A stretch of DNA of 64,000 bases, from assembly GCA_019279435.1 (NCBI GenBank), contig JAAALK010000080.1, positions 36,405,073 through 36,469,072 of the forward strand, read 5' to 3'. Shown here one piece after another: positions 35,078-45,351 of this stretch. The number at the start of each line of letters is the position of its first letter. Position 1 is the stretch's first letter. A program made the translations under genes and the position numbers. Under the pieces are notes generated by a model. It saw only the letters and a program-made list of their open reading frames with translations, had not been told where the DNA came from and made no database searches. Origin of the DNA: Zizania palustris. Its lineage: Eukaryota > Streptophyta > Magnoliopsida > Poales > Poaceae.

Positions 35078-35701
35078 CTAGTTTAGAAATAGTCGTGCTA
35101 CACCAGCCGACTTCACAGACACGGGAACAAAATGACCCTCAGACATGCTAACAAAGTCATAATCCGAGAGATCTCTACCTGACAAACACTCTACCTTATC
35201 ATGGACGACGTCTATAGATACATCGACCAAAGAAACCTGGGCCGAAGTATCAGTTGGTACAATCTCTACATCATCACTGTCCCACTGAATCAAGCACTGG
35301 TGCAAAGTAGACGGAATACAACAATTTGCGTGAATACAATCTCGCCCAAGTAGCACACAGTAGTTACCTTGCACATCAACGACGAAGAACGTCGTCAGCA
35401 ACGTCTTGTTGCCCACCGTCAACTCCAAAGAAAGTATGCCCTTGGCCTCAGAGCTCTCACCGTTGAAGCCATTGAGCGTCAGGTTGGTCCTCATAAAGTC
35501 ATCTTCACTCTTGTCGAGCTTCTTCAATAGGGAGTACGACAATAAGTTGATGGTGGTGCATCCATCTACTAGCATCCTCGAGATTGGCTTCCTATCGATG
35601 TGCCCCTTGACGTAAAGAGGCTTCAGGTGACGAGTCAAATCCTTCGGCTTCTCAAAAATAGCCTCCTGTGGGCCGAGGTTCAACCAAGTGACCTCAGCCA
35701 C
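35078..35701 (-). pseudogene. Gypsy-2 aspartic protease region
   Basis: A 207-residue open stretch. HLKPLYVKGHIDRKPISRML leads into VDGCTTINLLSYSLL, where the Tat-type active site VDGG has become VDGC. VVDVQGNYCVLLGRDCIHAN gives the second conserved box, with a Trp to Cys change compared with Gypsy-1. Both changes would probably abolish activity. The C-terminal part leads into RT. Confidence 0.78.
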
Positions 35702-36503
35702 GTCCTATGGAAGAGCAAACTCAACAGGTAACATGACGACATTTATATCCATCGCCTGAGGAGGAGGCCCCTCGAAGACGGGTGTGTAGTTGTCGTACAT
35801 CAGATCATCCTCGTCGTCGCTCGGAGTAGGAGCTGGGTTGTCTACGGCAACCGGCTTCGGCTTCCATACATGTCTCGCTGCTGGTCAGGGATGGATCTTC
35901 TCGAACACGACGTCTCGCTCGTTCTCGGCCTTCTTCTTGTGCATCTCCTGGGCTCTAAGACGTTGTAGTCGCCTCTTCTGGACTTGATCATACTTGGTGG
36001 TGCCCACGATGGCTGCGGCTTAGTGCCGGGCACCACAACTTTGTTCTTGGAATTTTTAGCCGAATGGGAGTTTCCCGGATCGACCTCGGCGATTTTGCAC
36101 TTGGCAGGATTTTGTTCCCGTTCCTTGTCAGTCGGACCATCCTTACTGGGTCAGTTTGACTGGGCTCTATCGGTCGGACCGACCATGGTGGGCCGGTCAG
36201 ACCGACTGGTGTCGGATGCTTGTATAACATCGATCAGACTGGCCATAATAGTCCGATCAGACCGAAATGGTGAAGGCGGTCTGACCATATCTAGGGCTGC
36301 GGTCAGACCGACCGTCTCTTCGGGTGGTCTTGGCGGTTTGCCTTCGCCTTGCTCCATGGAGGCCCCCTTAGGGATTGGGACGTCTTGGGACCCCACCTTG
36401 ACGATGATAGCTTTGGACACCACCTCCGGACATCCTCATGGTGCGACAAATAGTCTAGAGAAGACATCACCCCTCGGAGCACCCATTTGACCTTGCACGT
36501 TAT
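35702..36503 (-). pseudogene. Gypsy-2 gag-protease linker, cut by the copia insertion
   Basis: Continuation of gag towards protease on the minus strand, with basic and Asp/Arg-rich low-complexity peptide, several stops, and exact GGTCWGACC copies at 36195-36203, 36278-36286 and 36301-36309. The break at 36503/36504 is the copia insertion point. The other side resumes at 47360. Confidence 0.7.
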
Positions 36504-38517
36504 TGAGAAACCAAGGGTTGGTTTTGGAGTGTGATGAGTGATTGACAGAGTTTAACCTCTGGTTCGAAGGGGTACCTCCGAAGGGGGTTCGGAGGTTGGA
36601 ACTCCGATGGTGTTCGGAGGTGGTTTCAACGAAGGGTTCGGTGGTTTGGTTGCTGCAGCTGTTGCAGCGGAGTGTGCCTGTTGGAGGGGTCCGACAGTAC
36701 ACGATGACTGGGTTGTACCGAAGGTCTCGGTACTTTGGGCGGTACACTGGAGTGTGTGCCAAAGGGTGCTAACCCGGAGAGGTCTCCGGAGTACTGGATA
36801 CACTTGTCTACTTGTCTGTGGTGCGCAGGGGACTGCGGAGGCGACAGACGGTTCGTAGCAGGTGAACCTGGGTCAAGCGGGAGGCTTGATGCCAGTGGAT
36901 CGGGGAGCTTCGTCACGAAGGCTGCAAAGGGGTCCAGGTCGGTCCTCGGGTCGAGGTGCACCAGGTGAAGGCAGTAAGTGCGGAGCGTGGCTCCGGGTGA
37001 AGGTACCCCAAGATAAAGTCCTCGGAGGCGAGGCACTTCGAAGGTACTGAGGAAGGAGTGACTTCGGAGTTTGGTGGATCAAGTCCTCTGCGGAGGCAAG
37101 GCGTTCGAAGTGTGCTCCGGAGGGAGACATTCGAAGGTACCCGACGAAGGTCTCAGAAGTCGAGGCGCATCGAAGGCATGGTCCGGGTGAGGCTCGTCGA
37201 GGAGTGTGCTCGGGGAGAGACACTGCGACGAAGTGCTCATGGAATGCTTCGTGCGGAGGCCTTGGACGAAGGAGGGACTTCGAAGGGTGGTACTCCGGAG
37301 GTGGGACTTTGGAGTGAGGAAGGCTTCGGAGCGAGGCTAGCTCCGGAGCGAGGTTGACTTGTGGTGCTTCGGCCATGCATGGCTTCGGTACACGGACTGA
37401 CGGAGTTCGAGATGGGAGTAGCTGCGAAGCCGTGGTGGTCCACTCCGGAGGTGGTGGTGCGAAGGCCCAAGGGCTTTGACGGCATCGGCTCAAAACTGTC
37501 ACTGTATCGGAGGCTATCTTCGGTGAAGCGAAGGCCGTCAGGCTCAAGGCTTATCACCGAAGCTACCGCACCCCTCGCGTGCGAAAGGGAGGCTCCAGAA
37601 GGTCAAAGACTGCAAAGGCTGACATTGTCTGCTCTGCAAAAAGCTGACACTATCCCCTCTACAAAGCTGACAGAGAAGCCTCCAGATTAAAGTTGACTAC
37701 CTTTTGTACCCCTCAGTTCTGTAGAGACAAAATTGGTGTAAACCCTAGGGGTAAAGTAGTCAATTCACTTGGGTGAACTGTGGGCTATAAATATGGGGGC
37801 TCGGTAGGTAACATTTAACACTTTGAGAATTTACTGTTGAGCTCCTGTACTAGCCTCCACTGTTTGTATTCATCCAGTGAGTTCTTTTACTGTGTTCCTT
37901 GTTCAAGCGGCGAAGCCCTGCTTCTGTGTTGTCTTTCTGCTTGAGCTTGTCGTGCATACCTCGCTAGTTGTAGTGCACCGAAGCCTGTCTAGGCGAAGGG
38001 TGTTTTGTGCGAAGTGTGTATTTCAGTGTGCGTTCGCTCTGTGTAACAGGAGGCCAGACCTCGCTGCTTACTAGCGAAGCCCTGATCGAAGCCCGTTTTT
38101 CTTCTCGTGACGAAGCCCTTAGCGAAGTCCACATAGTGTGCTTTTAGACCTTCGCAGTACGAAGCCCAGTACCAGTTGCTGTCGCTAAGTATTAGGTCGA
38201 AGTCCTCAGAGGGTAGTCCACTCGTGCAAAGGGTGAAGTGCGAAGCCTGCTCGAAGCACCTTGTGTGCAGAGCCTGCACTGACTTAGCAGAGTAGATTTT
38301 CCAGGGTTGTGAGTGAAGCGAAGTCTTCTTGGCTTCGAACTTTTGCTCCTTGCGAAGCCTGTGTTCGGAGCCGTCAAACACCTCCGAACCAGAACTTCGA
38401 AGGTTGTGTTCGAAGCCTGTTCCGCAGTAGACTGTTTTAAAATAGTAGGCTATTTTTAGTTTGAAATTTTAAAAGCTCCCATTCACCCCCCCTCTGGTCG
38501 CCGTTTTCGGTCCAACA
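36504..38517 (+). repeat. copia 5' LTR, 2014 bp
   Basis: TGAGAAACC to GGTCCAACA. The TATA box CTATAAATA at 37785-37793 puts transcription start near 37820. U3 (36504 to about 37820) holds dozens of CTTCGAAG, CTTCGGAG, CTCCGGAG and related short palindromes. The equivalent TATA in the 3' LTR is at 46631-46639. Confidence 0.95.
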
Positions 38518-38519
38518 AT

Positions 38520-38531
38520 TGGTATCAGAGC
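38520..38531 (+). promoter_or_regulatory. copia primer binding site
   Basis: TGGTATCAGAGC two bases after the 5' LTR, complementary to the 3' end of initiator methionine tRNA, the usual primer of plant copia elements. Confidence 0.9.
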
Positions 38532-38581
38532 AGGTTAAGATCACCAGTTGACCTTAACCGATTTTGTGATCTGTTGGCGGC

Positions 38582-41044
38582 ATGGACAGAGGTAGTAAAA
38601 TTCCTCTGTTCGATGGGACTGATTTTACATACTGGAAGGTGCGCATGGAGGCTTACTTGCTAAGCCAAGGAAATGCAATTTGGGAGATTGTGGACTCACA
38701 ATACTCCATCCCTGAGACTCGCACCTCTCAAACAGAGAAAGATCAGTATAATGCCAACTCCAAGGCTAGGAATATATTGTTCATTGGTTTGAGCCGGAGT
38801 GAGTTCGATAAGGTGCAGCACCTTAGGACTGCTAGGGAAATTTGGACCACTCTCACTATTTTTCATGAGGGCTCTACTCAGATCAAGGCCAGGCGCCAAA
38901 GCACATACAATCAACAGTATCAGCTGTTTGTGCAGGCACCTGGTGAATCTATAGATGCCATGTTTTCACTCTTTGATGCTATAGTGAGTAACTTGCGGTC
39001 CAACGGGACGCTTGCTTATAATGATCATGATAGGGCTATCAAGCTTCTCTATGCTCTTGACCGTAGCATATGGGAAGTAAAGATATCCAGCATTGAGGAG
39101 TCTGCAGGTTATGACACATTGACCTGTGATGAGCTCTTCAGCAAACTGAAGTCCACAGAGATTGCCAAGGCATCTCTTGCAGTGCACAAAAACTCTTTTC
39201 CACAGCCATTGACATTGGTTTCCAGCACTAGCCGTGGCACCACTGCAGAACCAAGCACATCTGGCACTTGTGTTCTTGCAGATGGTTTTGCTTTGTCCTC
39301 CCTGGTCTCCGTCACAAAGGAGCAGGTGGACACTCTGGATGATGATGAGCTTGCTCTCATTGCCAGAAGGTTCACTCGCTTTCATCATGAGAGACGGGAT
39401 CAGAGGAGAAGTGGTTTTAGTGGTTGTTTTGAGTGTGGCGACACTTCTCACATCAAGGCTAATTGCCCAAAACTCAAGAATAGAGATGAGAGTGAGCGCT
39501 CCAAATACCACAAAAAGGAGAGGAAGCCTTTTGTGAAGGGCAAGCGCGGCAAGGTGGCTAAGAGAGTAGCCAAAGCCGCTTCCAGAGCATTTGTTGCTGC
39601 TCTCAGCGACATCGACACTTCCTCAACTGAGGAGTCGAGCTCTGAGGAGGAGGAGTCCCCGAGGAAGGAGGACAAGAAGGACAAGAAGGGACGAGACTTC
39701 ACCGGCCTTTGCTTTATGGCCGACAGCGATCACAGCGGCGATGAGCTTGACTCATCTGAGATACCTCTATCATCTGACCAGCTATTAATTAAATTAGATG
39801 AGCTGAATGAAGTAGTTTTCGGTCAGGATAGATTACTTGTGCAAGCCGCTAGAGAAAGAAAAGACCTTAGACTTAGGCTAGAATCTGTTTCTACTGAATA
39901 TGCCATGCTTAAGTCTAAAGTTAACGATGCTGAATGTGAATCTTGTACTGTAGTCATGAGTGAGCTTGCTCAGTTGCGTTCTGTTCATGCTCAAACTGTT
40001 TCTAAGCTTGAGACTGCACAGAAGCAGCTTTTGGTGGTGGATTCTAGACCTCATGATAATATTAAATGCATGAACTATTCTTTATTGTGCGAGAGCATTA
40101 ATTTACGTGATAAGCATGTTCATGATTTGGAGGCTAGATTGGAGAGGGCCGGTAGTTCTAAGGATGTGCAGCCTGTTTGTGACACGTGCATTATCCTTAA
40201 GGACCAGCTAGGTACTGTTAGAGAGCGAGCTGAGAACCTCATGTCTGAAAATGAATACCTTCTATCTGTAGTTAACAAATGCACTGAGGGAAAGGGTAGG
40301 ATGGATTTGCTCTTGGCCAAGACCAAGATGTGTGCTGACAGAGCAGGGTTAGCTCTAGGCTTGGGTTTTGAGAGGATTCCTTCAAAAAATGGAAACAAAA
40401 CTGTTTTTACCTCTCCCACTACCCTAGAGAAAGAGAGAGCTCTGTTAGACACCCCATCAGCCAAAAAGCCTACCCGACCACCAAAGAAAACCACCCCTCC
40501 TACCAAGAAAAATCCTCCCAAGAAAACCACTCAAAAGATGCCCAAGGAGCCTGTGAGAGTTGCTCTTGTGACCCATGAGAGTGCCCCTAGAAGAATTTTT
40601 CACTGTTCCTACTGTCAGCGGGCGGGTCATTTGGTTGGGTTCTGCTTTCGTCGCATCAAGGATGAGCGACGTTCTCAGGCAATGAGTTACCAGGACATGC
40701 ATTACCCATCTTTAAGTATGCATGAGTCTGAGTTTTACTATCGTCCTGCTTTTGAGGCTCCTCGTGCTTCTCGGAGAGGTTTTGCTCCTCGAGGTGTTCA
40801 CCATGTTTCATATGGTGGTAGACCCCGAGCGAGTAGCTTTGTACCTCGTCAGAGTAGGAGACCTCGACATGTTGTTCGATCACAGCATGTAGGTAGACCT
40901 CGCGCTTTGCGTCATTCAGATTATCATGTGCGCAGACCGTCTACTTTTACTGCACCTACTACTCGTGTCACTCAGTGCTGGATGCCTCGTCATTTTTTCA
41001 CTCACCCGAGCACTGAGCGATCGAGATATTCTTATCATGTGTAA
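38582..41044 (+). CDS. gag: copia gag, 820 residues
   Basis: Gag forms the cytoplasmic particle and binds element RNA. The N-terminal 200 residues are the copia gag core (FDGTDFTYWKVRMEAYL near 9, LFDAIVSNLRSNG near 126, LLYALDRSIWEVK near 152). A CCHC zinc knuckle CFECGDTSHIKANC lies near 282. A basic and acidic low-complexity part follows, then a likely coiled coil (about 395-560), a second CCHC motif CSYCQRAGHLVGFC near 675 and an Arg-rich tail. The first ATG lies 64 bases after the LTR. It ends with TAA at 41042-41044, after which the same frame continues into protease with no shift. The length and coiled coil are usual for Sirevirus gag. Confidence 0.88.
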   Translation: MDRGSKIPLFDGTDFTYWKVRMEAYLLSQGNAIWEIVDSQYSIPETRTSQTEKDQYNANSKARNILFIGLSRSEFDKVQHLRTAREIWTTLTIFHEGSTQIKARRQSTYNQQYQLFVQAPGESIDAMFSLFDAIVSNLRSNGTLAYNDHDRAIKLLYALDRSIWEVKISSIEESAGYDTLTCDELFSKLKSTEIAKASLAVHKNSFPQPLTLVSSTSRGTTAEPSTSGTCVLADGFALSSLVSVTKEQVDTLDDDELALIARRFTRFHHERRDQRRSGFSGCFECGDTSHIKANCPKLKNRDESERSKYHKKERKPFVKGKRGKVAKRVAKAASRAFVAALSDIDTSSTEESSSEEEESPRKEDKKDKKGRDFTGLCFMADSDHSGDELDSSEIPLSSDQLLIKLDELNEVVFGQDRLLVQAARERKDLRLRLESVSTEYAMLKSKVNDAECESCTVVMSELAQLRSVHAQTVSKLETAQKQLLVVDSRPHDNIKCMNYSLLCESINLRDKHVHDLEARLERAGSSKDVQPVCDTCIILKDQLGTVRERAENLMSENEYLLSVVNKCTEGKGRMDLLLAKTKMCADRAGLALGLGFERIPSKNGNKTVFTSPTTLEKERALLDTPSAKKPTRPPKKTTPPTKKNPPKKTTQKMPKEPVRVALVTHESAPRRIFHCSYCQRAGHLVGFCFRRIKDERRSQAMSYQDMHYPSLSMHESEFYYRPAFEAPRASRRGFAPRGVHHVSYGGRPRASSFVPRQSRRPRHVVRSQHVGRPRALRHSDYHVRRPSTFTAPTTRVTQCWMPRHFFTHPSTERSRYSYHV

Positions 41045-42312
41045 GCGACAGATCGAGGCTTGGAGGGCACGTGGATAATGGACTCCGGTTGTTCGCGCCA
41101 CATGACCGGAGATGTAGCATGGTTCTCCAGCCTCACCTCAACCAAGCAAAGGGAACATATCACCTTCGGCAACAATAGAAGGAGTATAGTGAAAGGTAAA
41201 GGTGTGGTAAGAATTAATTCGAATTTCACTCTCAAAGATGTTGCTTTGGTTGAAAACCTGGGATACAGTTTGCTGTCTGTATCTCAGTTGCTTGATGAGG
41301 GCTTCGAAGTGCGATTCCATCGCAATACTTCGCAAGTGCTTAATTCTGATGGCGTTGTGGTATGTAAGATCTCTAGAGTTGGGAGAGTTTTTGGAGCTGA
41401 TTTTTCAGAGTCATCTGGTTCTTCTCATTGTCTTGTTGCACATTCGACTTCTGAGCTTTGGAAGTGGCATAGGAGACTAGGGCACATGAGCTTTGAGTTG
41501 CTCGCTCGTCTGAGCACCCTAGGTTTGATCCGAGGATTGCCCAAGCTCAAGTTTGAGAAGAATTTAGTTTGTGCTCCTTGTCGACATGGAAAAATGATCG
41601 CCGCTTCGCATTCGCCAGTCACCACAGTGATGACCGAACAACCCGGAGAACTTCTCCACATGGACACTGTAGGTCCTTCTCGGGTTAGTTCTTTAGGCGG
41701 CAAGTGGTATGTGCTTGTTATTGTCGACGATTTCTCTCGCTACTCTTGGGTCTTATTTCTTGCCAGCAAGGATGAAGTGTTTTCACACTTTCGGAGCTTG
41801 GCTTTGAGACTTTTCACTGAACTCCCAGGTGCATTGAAATTCATTCGAAGTGATAATGGCACCGAGTTCAAAAACAGTCTCTTTGTTGACTTTTGCATGG
41901 AGCATGGCATAGAACATCAATTCTCTGCTCCGCGGGTTCCTCAACAAAACGGTGTTGTTGAGAGGAAGAACCGCACTTTAGTTGAGATGGCTAGGACGAT
42001 GCTTGATGAGCATAGGACTCCTAGAAAATTTTGGGCTGAGTCCATGAACACTGCTTGCTACATCTCAAACCGAATATTCTTGCACTCAATTTTAAACTTG
42101 ACATCTTATGAGCTGCGTTTTGGGAGACAGCCCAAGGTTACTCATCTTCGAGTTTTTGGCTGTCGCTGCTTCATCCTAAAACGTGGTAATTTGGATAAAT
42201 TTGAGTCGCGTTCTTCTGACGGGATCTTTTTGGGTTATACTACTCATGGTCATTCTTATCGTGTTTATAATTTGGAAACTAACACTGTCATCGAGTCATG
42301 TGATGTGACTTT
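41045..42312 (+). pseudogene. copia protease and integrase part of pol
   Basis: In the same frame as gag but after a TAA. The retropepsin signature WIMDSGCSRHMTGD starts near 41078. The integrase zinc-binding part reads WKWHRRLGHMSFELL and CAPCRHGKM. The catalytic triad is in LLHMDTVGP, FIRSDNGTEF and QQNGVVERKNRTL. The C-terminal part has the copia LRVFGCRCFI box near 42151. The frame is lost near 42312, where DVT is followed by unrelated sequence, by a one-base shift. Everything up to that point looks functional apart from the missing start. Confidence 0.87.
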
Positions 42313-43641
42313 GATGAAACAACCCCCTCTGTTAGTTCTGCTCTTGAATAGGCAAATGAACACGACATGGAACAGACCATCTTCGAAGAAGAAGATCCCG
42401 GAGAGTTCGAGGATGAACCCCTACTACCCTCGACATCAACCCCCGAAGCTGACCCCGCTTCAACTACTTCGGCACAAGGTCCCGAAGCGACTACCTCGAC
42501 ATCGGTCATCTTGGACCACTCCAACGCACAAGTTGAGGGGGAGACTGCATCCCGCCGCGAGGCTCCAGATCATGTTCAAAGGATGCACCCTCCCGAGCAG
42601 ATCATTGGTGAGCTTGATCAAAGGGTAACACGTTCTCATGCTCATTTCATTGATTCAGCTTTTGTTGCTTCTTTCGAGCCCTTAGATGTTAGTCATGCAC
42701 TTTCTGATTCTAGTTGGATCAATGCCATGCATGAGGAACTTGAAAATTTTGAAAGAAACCAAGTCTGGTCATTAGTTGATCCTCCACCAAATGTTCATTT
42801 CATTGGAACAAAATGGATTTTCAAAAACAAACAAGGGGAGGATGGGACTATAGTTAGAAACAAGGCTAGGCTTGTAGCTCAGGGTTATTCTCAACTAGAA
42901 GGGATTGATTTTACTGAAACTTTTGCACCTGTTGCTCGCCTTGAGGCCATTAGGATTTTGCTTGCCTTTACGACATCCAGGGGATTCAAACTCTATCAAA
43001 TGGATGTCAAAAGTGCTTTTCTTAATGGCTTCATAGGTGAAGACGTTTATGTAAAACAACCCCCAGGTTTTGAAAACCCCAAGTACCCACATAAAGTCCT
43101 TAAACTTCATAAGGCTCTTTATGGACTCAAGCAGGCCCCTCGGGCTTGGTATGATAGACTTAAGTCCTTTTTGCTTGAGCGGGGGTATTTGATGGGCTCT
43201 GTTGATAAAACCCTGTTTACTCTCAAGCATGGCAAAGATTTCCTCCTGGTTCAGATTTATGTGGATGATATCATCTTTGGTGGCTCTTCTCATGCTTTGG
43301 TTGTCGAGTTTGCAGATACCATGAGCAGGGAGTTCGAGATGTCCATGATGGGCGAGCTTACATTTTTCCTTGGTTTGCAAATCAAGCAAAGCAAACAAGT
43401 TACCTTTGTCCACCAGACGAAGTACACCAAGGACCTGCTTAAGAAGTTTGACATGGCTGATGCGAAGTCCCTCGCTACTCCAATGGCTACATCTGTAGCA
43501 TTGGATCCTGACGAAGATGGAGAAGTCGTAGATCAGAAGGAGTTCCGAAGCATGATCGGCTCCCTCCTCTACTTGACTGCTACGAGGCCGGACATACACT
43601 TCGCTGTGTGTCTGTGCGCTCGTTTTCAGGCTTCACCATGA
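42313..43641 (+). pseudogene. copia reverse transcriptase part of pol, broken at both ends
   Basis: In a different frame from integrase, with a TAG at 42349-42351. The open part from 42367 has an acidic linker, then the RT domain: NQVWSLVDPP, KWIFKNKQGEDG, RLVAQGYSQ, FAPVARLEAIR, YQMDVKSAFLNG, ALYGLKQAPRAW and the catalytic IYVDDIIFGG near 43255. GSLLYLTATRPDIHFAV leads to a TGA at 43639-43641 within the conserved region before RNase H. RT would copy RNA to DNA. The enzyme core is unbroken, but the polyprotein is not. Confidence 0.87.
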
Positions 43642-44212
43642 GCTTCACACCGCCAAGCGGTTAAAGCGCATCCTAAGGTATCTCAAACATACCCTCGAAT
43701 TTGGCATATGGTATTCAGCATCTTCATCTTTATGTCTTCGAGGTTATTCCGATGCGGATTTTGCTGGGTGTAGAATTGATAGGAAGAGTACCTCTGGTAC
43801 TTGTCATTTTTTGGGTACTTCACTGGTTTGCTGGTCTTCCCGCAAACAGTCTAGTGTTGCACAATCGACGGCTGAGGCCGAATATGTTGCTGCAGCTAGC
43901 TGTTGCTCTCAGATTTTGTGGATGGCTTCCACTTTGCGGGATTTCGGGTTAGATTATAAGTGTGTTCCACTTTTCTGTGATAACACCAGTGCTATTTGTA
44001 TTGCAAACAACCCGGTTCAGCACTCCAGAACCAAACACATTGATGTGCGATATCATTTTCTCAGAGATCACAATGAGAAGGGTGATATTGAACTTCAATA
44101 TGTTGATACCCAACACCAGCTAGCCGACATTTTCACAAAACCCCTCGATGCTTCTCGATTTGCCTACTTGCGCGGGGAACTTGGTATTTGTCACCCTTAC
44201 GGCATTTTGTGA
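43642..44212 (+). pseudogene. copia RNase H part of pol
   Basis: After the TGA, one further shift near 43665 brings the frame back to that of gag. The open part from 43811 has WSSRKQSSVAQSTAEAEYVA (catalytic Glu), LFCDNTSAICIANNP (Asp), RTKHIDVRYHFLRD and the C-terminal HQLADIFTKPL, all usual for copia RNase H. The stop TGA at 44210-44212 leads straight into a GAGGGGGAG purine run. Confidence 0.85.
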
Positions 44213-45351
44213 GGGGGAGCTATTCTTAATTGTTGTGCATATGATCATCATGTGTGAAATTGCATTTACATCTCTTGCACTTATATGCCCGATTATAATT
44301 CATGAACACGTGTCAGCTCAGCTCTATTTAATATATCTGAAACATTCATGTGCATGATGTTTTCTTTCCAAAATCAAATCGTGCTCACTGCTTAGTCTTG
44401 AATCTAGCATGTTTAGGCAGGACTGCTTTAGCTATCTTTTATCTGCTTGATAGCAAGACACCTTTTCTCTGGACGTTAATTTGTGCAACTTGAAAAATTG
44501 TTCTACATACTCATGGATATGCATATAGTGCTAAACAATTTGTTCACTTAATCAAATTCAAAAACTCCATGATTTGCATGCTTTAAGTGAAAAGATCCAG
44601 GTGGGTTTGTTTGTGGCACTACTCTATTCTAGACTGCTTTCCATTGCACATTGGTCTGAACTGGAATAGTGTAGTGTATGCCAAAATCATTGCCTTAAGC
44701 TTCTTATGGTTTTCATGCCTAGGCTTGGCCTGATTGGAAAGTATAAGGTGGACAAACAAATAACCCTGGCATTAAGAAAAGAACAACAAAATTCATTGAT
44801 CATCAAGTTTGCTTTCATTGCTCCATTTGAACTGGACTTGTCTGTCTAAAGTAGAAACTGACTAGCTTTGCGCAGTCCCTGCTTTTACTAGTCTAGTTTC
44901 CTTGACTAAGTGGTGATGCTTTTATTTCAAAACAATGATAAAATCACATGTTGTCATCATGTTTTTAGAGAATGTTAAATTGAGCTGAGCCCCTGATCAT
45001 TGGTATTACGGTTGGCATATTTTTGCTTTATATGTCTTTGCAATTCTGCTCATTTCCAAGCAATGCATCTTTTACATACTCCTTGATGCTTGCATTGCCA
45101 AAGGGGGAGAAATTTTTGAGTTCTCTGTTGCAATGGGGTACAATTAAAATTACTCAGGGGGAGTTTTATCTTGAAAAAGGGGAGATTTGCCGAAGGGGCT
45201 TTTACTCTTTTGAAAAGGGGAAGGAAAATTCTTTTGTCAAGTGACATGATTTGGCTCGTTTCTGAGTTTTTATGGTCACTTGTGTGCTGAAAGTCTTTTA
45301 ATTTTTCTTGAACTTGAATTTGGTTGTCAATGCACTCTTCAAGGGGGATAT
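44213..45351 (+). other. Non-coding region with repeated polypurine runs before the 3' LTR
   Basis: 1.1 kb without coding sequence. Purine runs of AAGGGGGAG type occur at 44211-44219, 45101-45110, about 45155-45163, 45173-45184, 45212-45228 and 45341-45348, the last touching the LTR. Multiple polypurine tracts are a reported mark of Sirevirus elements. No envelope-like frame is visible. Confidence 0.8.
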
